Origin: Clostridium mediterraneense
GTDB taxonomy: Bacteria; Bacillota; Clostridia; Clostridiales; Clostridiaceae
DNA length: 64,000 nt
Assembly: GCF_900091705.1 (NCBI RefSeq)
Contig: NZ_LT594785.1
Span: 648,951 to 712,950, forward strand
Direction: 5' to 3'
The stretch's first letter is position 1. Each line of letters opens with the position of its first letter. This document shows, piece after piece, positions 59,841 through 64,000 of the stretch. The position numbers were made by a program, and so were the translations under genes. The notes beneath the pieces are model-generated. The model was given only the letters and a program-made list of their open reading frames with translations, searched no databases and had not been told where the DNA came from.

Positions 59841-61604
59841 TTATTCTTTTTTAGCTAATGAATCCTCTTTTATCTCTTTACTATCCTTTTCATCATTTAA
59901 AATTTCAACCTTAATTATATTATCTTCAACTTTAGCATCAGTTGCTACAATAGTATCAACATCAACTTCTTCATCACTATTCATAAGAGTATCTATAGCA
60001 CTAGCTTTTTTATGATTTTTCTTAGAATTAGTTTTTAAAGATTTCTTAGGAATATTTTGAGGAGTTTCTTTAATAATTTCCTTAGGTACTTTTTCAAGTT
60101 TTTCTTCAGTTAAATCCTCAACTATATCTTCAATTATTTCCTCACGATATATTCTATCTGGTTTTTTAGAGTTTCTTTCTTTTTTTGTATCTTCATCAAG
60201 AGGAATAGGACAAATAAAGTTTATATAATCATCATTAAATAAACATATTATAAGAAAATCTACAAAAAGATTAGGAAAACTTTCGAAGCTAGTTTTGCTT
60301 GATGAGAATGTTCTCTTCTTTTTAGAATAAACAGTATTTTTTAAATATACAGGAGCAAGTAATGTTGAACTAGGATTATTAGTTTCTGGCATATTAAACA
60401 TTAAATCATCTAATAGATCTGTTGATCTTAATGAAAAGTGCTTATATCTTTCTGAAGAGTCAAGTGTTGGTGGGTCAGGGAAACTAGTAATTATAGAAGA
60501 ATTAACAATTGAATTTTTAAAGAATTCAGAAATTAATTTATCGTTTTCTTTATCACTATCATCTTCTCTATTGTAGAGTAAAAGATTTACTAAGTATAAT
60601 ATAAGCTCTATGTTGTAATATTTAACGTCCTTTTTATCACCAGGCTTTATAAATGTAGATAATTCATCATTATATATAGTTTTGAAGTATTTACATATAT
60701 CCATAAAAGCTTCTTTAAAAACAAGCATCTTAGTATTTCTATATGAAAGATATAAATTTAAAGATGTCATTGTTGTTAAATTAAGATTTTTTGTATCAAC
60801 AGCGTTATCTTGATATCTAGATAAAATAAAATCAGACATATCTAAAAGTAGGTTTTTACATTTAGTATTTTGGGATAGTTCATACATAATATTAAATACA
60901 AAGCAAATATGACAGCATTCCTCAAATGATTCATCATATAGGAATTCTTTTCTGTTATCAAACATATCTAGTATTTCAAAAGAGAAATTTTTAAAGTTTC
61001 TAGATTCATTAGTATCTGTAGTCATTGTTGAATATAAGTAATAAGCAAGCATCATATAAGCTTGATCAGAAAAAGAAAAACTAGAAGATTTATCTACAAG
61101 TTCTGGATAGCTATTATTTGAAGAAGAAATATTTTTTTTATCTACAAAGAATCCTTCAGTATTTCTTAAGTTCTTATAATAAAAATCTAGCTGTATCTTA
61201 GCAAGTTTTATATATGTTAGTGAAAGGTTATATAAATCATCATCAATATCTTTAAAATTTTTATAATAAGAAGCTAGTTTTAAAAGGTTTAAGGTCATAA
61301 GAGCATTTGATGAAATAAGAATTTCTTTTTTAAAAGTTGTTTCATCCCAAGTTTTACTATGTTTAGAATAATAAATATTTGGTTTGGCTTTTTTATATAT
61401 AGCCATTATAGGGTTAAGTTCTTTTATATTATTGTATTGTCTAGATTCAAAGCTTTTTTTTAGTGTTTTTTGAGATATAGGAACCCCGCATCTAGAATCA
61501 AGAACTAGATGTTTAACTGATTCACGACTAAAAAAAAGTAGCTGTGATTCAATTTCTTTTGCGGAGATAGAATTCATCCTAAAGAAAGAACCTATATATT
61601 TCAA
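59841..61604 (-). CDS. Large helical protein of unknown function
   Basis: The roughly 587-residue protein is not recognised. Residues about 1-430 are predicted mostly helical, with repeated hydrophobic helix pairs (ALMTLNLLKLASYY, QAYMMLAYYLYSTM, TMTSLNLYLSYRNT, IELILYLVNLLLY), like an alpha-alpha toroid. The last 120 residues are charged, lysine- and glutamate-rich and probably disordered. There is no signal peptide. The minus-strand GAGGTG site sits six bases before a TTG (61604), chosen as start. A GTG at 61613 is inside that site, and an ATG 8 codons downstream is the alternative. It is divergent from rdgB. Confidence 0.7.
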   Translation of the reverse strand: MKYIGSFFRMNSISAKEIESQLLFFSRESVKHLVLDSRCGVPISQKTLKKSFESRQYNNIKELNPIMAIYKKAKPNIYYSKHSKTWDETTFKKEILISSNALMTLNLLKLASYYKNFKDIDDDLYNLSLTYIKLAKIQLDFYYKNLRNTEGFFVDKKNISSSNNSYPELVDKSSSFSFSDQAYMMLAYYLYSTMTTDTNESRNFKNFSFEILDMFDNRKEFLYDESFEECCHICFVFNIMYELSQNTKCKNLLLDMSDFILSRYQDNAVDTKNLNLTTMTSLNLYLSYRNTKMLVFKEAFMDICKYFKTIYNDELSTFIKPGDKKDVKYYNIELILYLVNLLLYNREDDSDKENDKLISEFFKNSIVNSSIITSFPDPPTLDSSERYKHFSLRSTDLLDDLMFNMPETNNPSSTLLAPVYLKNTVYSKKKRTFSSSKTSFESFPNLFVDFLIICLFNDDYINFICPIPLDEDTKKERNSKKPDRIYREEIIEDIVEDLTEEKLEKVPKEIIKETPQNIPKKSLKTNSKKNHKKASAIDTLMNSDEEVDVDTIVATDAKVEDNIIKVEILNDEKDSKEIKEDSLAKKE

Positions 61605-61803
61605 TCTATTCACCTCATAAAATAATTCATATACTATTAATATGAAAATAGTAATAAAATATTACCATGCAAAATGCTAAAAATAGAGGATATAAGCATT
61701 TAATAATATAATTAATGAGAGTATAATTAGAGTAAAATATTTAATTATAGTAAAGTAAAATTTAATTATTAAAGCATATATATTAAAGAGAGGAGATTAG
61801 AAG

Positions 61804-62415
61804 GTGAGAAAGTTTATAATTGCAAGTAACAATAAGAATAAAGTTAAAGAGATAAAAGAAATATTAAAGGATATAGATTTAGAAATAGTTTCTCTTAAAG
61901 ATGAGAATATAAATATAGAAGTAGAAGAAAATGGAGATACTTTTGAGGCTAACTCAAGAAAAAAAGCTAGTGAGATAGTAGAATATTTAAAATCAAAGGG
62001 AGAAAAAGAATTTATAGTAATGTCAGATGATTCAGGTCTTGAAGTTGATTATTTAAATGGAGCACCAGGAGTGTATTCAGCAAGATACTCAGGAGAAGAC
62101 TGTAATAATCAAAGAAATAATGAAAAATTAATATCAGAATTAAAAGGTGTTCCAATGGAAGAAAGAACTGCTAAGTTCGTATGTGTTGTTACATTAATTT
62201 CATCAGAAGATAAAGAAATTGTAGTTCGTGGTGAATCTGAAGGAATAATAACAGAAGAATTAAGTGGTGATGAAGGGTTTGGATATGATCCATTATTCTA
62301 TGTACCAGAATATAAAAAAACTTTTGCACAAATGAGTAGTGAAGAAAAAAATTTAATAAGTCATAGAGGTAGAGCACTTAAACAATTAAGAGAAAAAATA
62401 AAAGAAATATTATAA
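61804..62415 (+). CDS. rdgB: XTP/dITP diphosphatase (RdgB/Ham1)
   Basis: The 203-residue enzyme hydrolyses non-canonical purine triphosphates (XTP, dITP) to keep them out of DNA and RNA. Motifs are IASNNKNKVKEI, MSDDSGLEVDYLNGAPGVYSARYSG, DEGFGYDPLFYV and SHRGRALKQL. The start is a GTG at 61804 behind AGAGGAG. The metallophosphoesterase gene follows after 80 bases, an arrangement common in clostridia (rdgB-yfcE pair). Confidence 0.95.
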   Translation: MRKFIIASNNKNKVKEIKEILKDIDLEIVSLKDENINIEVEENGDTFEANSRKKASEIVEYLKSKGEKEFIVMSDDSGLEVDYLNGAPGVYSARYSGEDCNNQRNNEKLISELKGVPMEERTAKFVCVVTLISSEDKEIVVRGESEGIITEELSGDEGFGYDPLFYVPEYKKTFAQMSSEEKNLISHRGRALKQLREKIKEIL

Positions 62416-62495
62416 AAATACAGTATAAGGGTATCTTTTTATAAATTTTATTAGGGAAGGGATACTCTTTAAATATTAAAAGGAGAGTTAATAAA

Positions 62496-62966
62496 ATGAT
62501 TATAACAGTAGTAAGTGATACACATAATGATATAAATACATTAAACAAGGTTTTAGAATTAAGTAAAAATTCAGATGCAATTTTTCATTTAGGAGATAAT
62601 ATAGCAGATGCTAGATATATACAAGAAAAATTCAAAGGAAAAGTATATATGGTTAAGGGAAACTGTGATTATGATAGTAGTGGAGAGGAGGAATTATTAG
62701 TAGAACTAAAAGGAAAGAAGTTTTTATTAACACATGGTCATAATTATGGTGTTAATTATGATGTAAGTAAAATTTATTATAGAGCATTAGAACTTGGAGC
62801 AAATTGTGTTTTCTTTGGACATACACATAGAAAATTATTAATTGAAGAAGAAGGAACTTATATATTTAATCCAGGAAGTGCATCTTTAGCTAGGGATGGA
62901 AGTAATTCAATAGGATATTTAGAAATAGAAAATGATAAAATAAATTTAAAATATTATTTAATATAA
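62496..62966 (+). CDS. YfcE/MJ0936-type metallophosphoesterase
   Basis: This 156-residue phosphodiesterase has the calcineurin-like metal motifs in order: SDTHND, FHLGDN, VKGNCDY, LTHGHNYGV, FGHTHR and FNPGSAS. Such small enzymes bind two metals and hydrolyse phosphodiesters in vitro; the physiological substrate is unknown. AAAGGAGAG precedes the ATG. It is probably co-transcribed with rdgB, although a weak hairpin (GTATC/GATAC near 62430-62473) lies between them. Confidence 0.92.
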   Translation: MIITVVSDTHNDINTLNKVLELSKNSDAIFHLGDNIADARYIQEKFKGKVYMVKGNCDYDSSGEEELLVELKGKKFLLTHGHNYGVNYDVSKIYYRALELGANCVFFGHTHRKLLIEEEGTYIFNPGSASLARDGSNSIGYLEIENDKINLKYYLI

Positions 62967-63070
62967 TCTATTTATATAATGAATTTATAAATAAATAATT
63001 ATTGCTAATGGCTTATTTACTGGCTTTACATAAGCTTGTATAAAAAAATAAAAAAAATTTAAAAAAAGTG

Positions 63071-63099
63071 TTGACTTAATAATTTGTATAGTGTAGAAT
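63071..63099 (+). promoter_or_regulatory. Promoter of the tRNA cluster
   Basis: TTGACT at 63071-63076 and TAGAAT at 63094-63099 have a 17-base spacer. Just after the expected start, TGTCGT (63106-63111) and ACGACA (63121-63126) form a 6-bp inverted repeat in the leader. The first tRNA begins 75 bases downstream of the -10 box. Confidence 0.82.
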
Positions 63100-63173
63100 A
63101 ACTATTGTCGTCAAGAGAGAACGACACAAACGAGAAACTTAAAGAAGAAGTTTTGATAAGCTATTTAGCATAT

Positions 63174-63249
63174 CGGGGTGTGGCGCAGATGGGAGCGCGC
63201 GTGCTTTGGGAGCATGAGGTCGCAGGTTCAAGCCCTGTCACCCCGACCA
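63174..63249 (+). tRNA. tRNA-Pro (UGG), copy 1
   Basis: A complete cloverleaf with 7-bp acceptor CGGGGTG/CACCCCG, anticodon TGG at 63207-63209, GGTTCAAGC T-arm and an encoded CCA end. Confidence 0.97.
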
Positions 63250-63253
63250 GTAT

Positions 63254-63327
63254 GCGGGTATAGTTCATTGGTAGAACGTCAGCCTTCCAAGCTGAATAGG
63301 CGAGTTCGATTCTCGCTACCCGCTCCA
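63254..63327 (+). tRNA. tRNA-Gly (UCC), copy 1
   Basis: Acceptor GCGGGTA/TACCCGC, anticodon TCC at 63286-63288, T-arm GAGTTCGATTC and encoded CCA. It is 4 bases after tRNA-Pro. Confidence 0.97.
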
Positions 63328-63348
63328 AAAACTTTTTCAAAAAAGTTC

Positions 63349-63377
63349 TTGACAAACAAAATCAGTTGTGTTAAACT
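63349..63377 (+). promoter_or_regulatory. Internal promoter in the tRNA cluster
   Basis: TTGACA at 63349-63354 and TAAACT at 63372-63377 are 17 bases apart, before the first tRNA-Arg. This insert is absent from the second copy of the triplet. Confidence 0.7.
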
Positions 63378-63416
63378 GATTAACGTTGCAAGGGAAAAGC
63401 AATAAAAAAATAATGT

Positions 63417-63493
<77 letters not shown>

Positions 63494-63496
63494 TAT

Positions 63497-63572
63497 CGGG
63501 GTGTGGCGCAGATGGGAGCGCGCGTGCTTTGGGAGCATGAGGTCGCAGGTTCAAGCCCTGTCACCCCGACCA
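63497..63572 (+). tRNA. tRNA-Pro (UGG), copy 2
   Basis: Identical to the first tRNA-Pro along its full length, including CCA; anticodon TGG. Confidence 0.97.
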
Positions 63573-63576
63573 ATAT

Positions 63577-63650
63577 GCGGGTATAGTTCATTGGTAGAAC
63601 GTCAGCCTTCCAAGCTGAATAGGCGAGTTCGATTCTCGCTACCCGCTCCA
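63577..63650 (+). tRNA. tRNA-Gly (UCC), copy 2
   Basis: Identical to the first tRNA-Gly; anticodon TCC; encoded CCA; 4 bases after tRNA-Pro. Confidence 0.97.
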
Positions 63651-63691
63651 TAAATTTTTTATAAAATTTAACATAATAATAACTATAACGT

Positions 63692-63768
<77 letters not shown>

Positions 63769-63771
63769 TAT

Positions 63772-63848
63772 GGTGGGAGTAGTTCAGTTGGTAGAGCACC
63801 AGGTTGTGGCTCTGGGTGTCGCGAGTTCGAGTCTCGTCTCTCACCCCA
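63772..63848 (+). tRNA. tRNA-His (GUG)
   Basis: Acceptor GTGGGAG/CTCTCAC, with the extra G at -1 (63772) opposite discriminator C, the identity element of tRNA-His. Anticodon GTG at 63806-63808; CCA encoded. Confidence 0.97.
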
Positions 63849-63868
63849 TTAAAAAGTTATTATATTGT

Positions 63869-63943
63869 TGGGGTATAGCCAAGCGGTAAGGCAACGGACT
63901 TTGACTCCGTCATTCACAGGTTCAAATCCTGTTATCCCAGCCA
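63869..63943 (+). tRNA. tRNA-Gln (UUG)
   Basis: Acceptor TGGGGTA/TATCCCA, anticodon TTG at 63901-63903, T-arm GGTTCAAATCC, encoded CCA. Confidence 0.96.
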
Positions 63944-63946
63944 TGT

Positions 63947-64000
63947 GATTCGCTAGCTCAGTCGGTAGAGCACGTGACTTTTAATCACGGTGTCCGGGGT
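63947..64000 (+). tRNA. tRNA-Lys (UUU), partial at window end
   Basis: The acceptor 5' strand GATTCGC, D-arm, and anticodon loop CTTTTAA with TTT at 63980-63982 are present. The T-arm and 3' end lie beyond the window. Confidence 0.93.

Overview
The window is low-GC DNA, with A/T-rich intergenic regions, AGGAGG-type ribosome binding sites and many short hairpin-plus-T-run terminators. The gene content points to a Clostridium of cluster I (sensu stricto): butyrate-pathway 3-hydroxybutyryl-CoA dehydrogenase, NfnAB electron bifurcation, an iron alcohol dehydrogenase, HrcA/CIRCE-controlled groESL, and a Gram-positive type IV pilus operon between groESL and guaBA. The species cannot be named from this alone. 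The chromosome-like setting of the urease operon is notable, because the best known clostridial ureases (C. perfringens) are plasmid-borne. I see no transposase, phage gene or CRISPR array.

Layout. 1-6.7 kb: the end of hbd, a single-gene ABC exporter, a PAP2 phosphatase, an iron alcohol dehydrogenase and nfnAB. 6.9-14.1 kb is a nitrogen block: ureABC, a strong intercistronic hairpin, the nickel chaperones ureEFGD, then amtB behind its own promoter and a long folded leader. Urea and ammonium uptake thus sit together, and ureABC and amtB carry the C-ending codons expected of very highly expressed genes. 14.2-16.9 kb: ogg, a TVP38 protein and a convergent membrane protein. 17.0-19.1 kb: promoter, CIRCE, groES and groEL.

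19.4-33.5 kb is a complete-looking type IV pilus assembly operon: pilD, pilB, pilC, two pilA paralogues, pilM, pilN, an extended pilO, three minor-pilin-like genes, and a large secreted protein with a degenerate VWA-like domain. No pilT retraction ATPase is present here. PilB has a two-motif N-terminus of the c-di-GMP-binding MshEN type. 33.7-37.0 kb is GMP synthesis: a promoter, a guanine-class riboswitch with an overlapping terminator, guaB and guaA. 37.4-39.1 kb is a GlcNAc-type PTS permease behind an antiterminator/terminator switch, followed by an O-antigen-ligase-like protein. 40.8-46.6 kb is oppBCDFA with an unusual leader that holds a small ORF.

46.8-63.0 kb holds housekeeping and envelope genes: pgi, a YaiI/DUF188 protein, a seven-repeat Ig-like/Y_Y_Y protein next to a lytic transglycosylase (neither with a visible signal peptide), a pseudouridine synthase, a probable C-rich small RNA, pcrA-ligA, several unassigned proteins, an orphan peptide-binding lipoprotein, rdgB and a YfcE-type phosphoesterase. 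The right end is a tRNA cluster (Pro-Gly-Arg twice, His, Gln, and a partial Lys) behind strong promoters. All calls come from reading the sequence; no database search was run.
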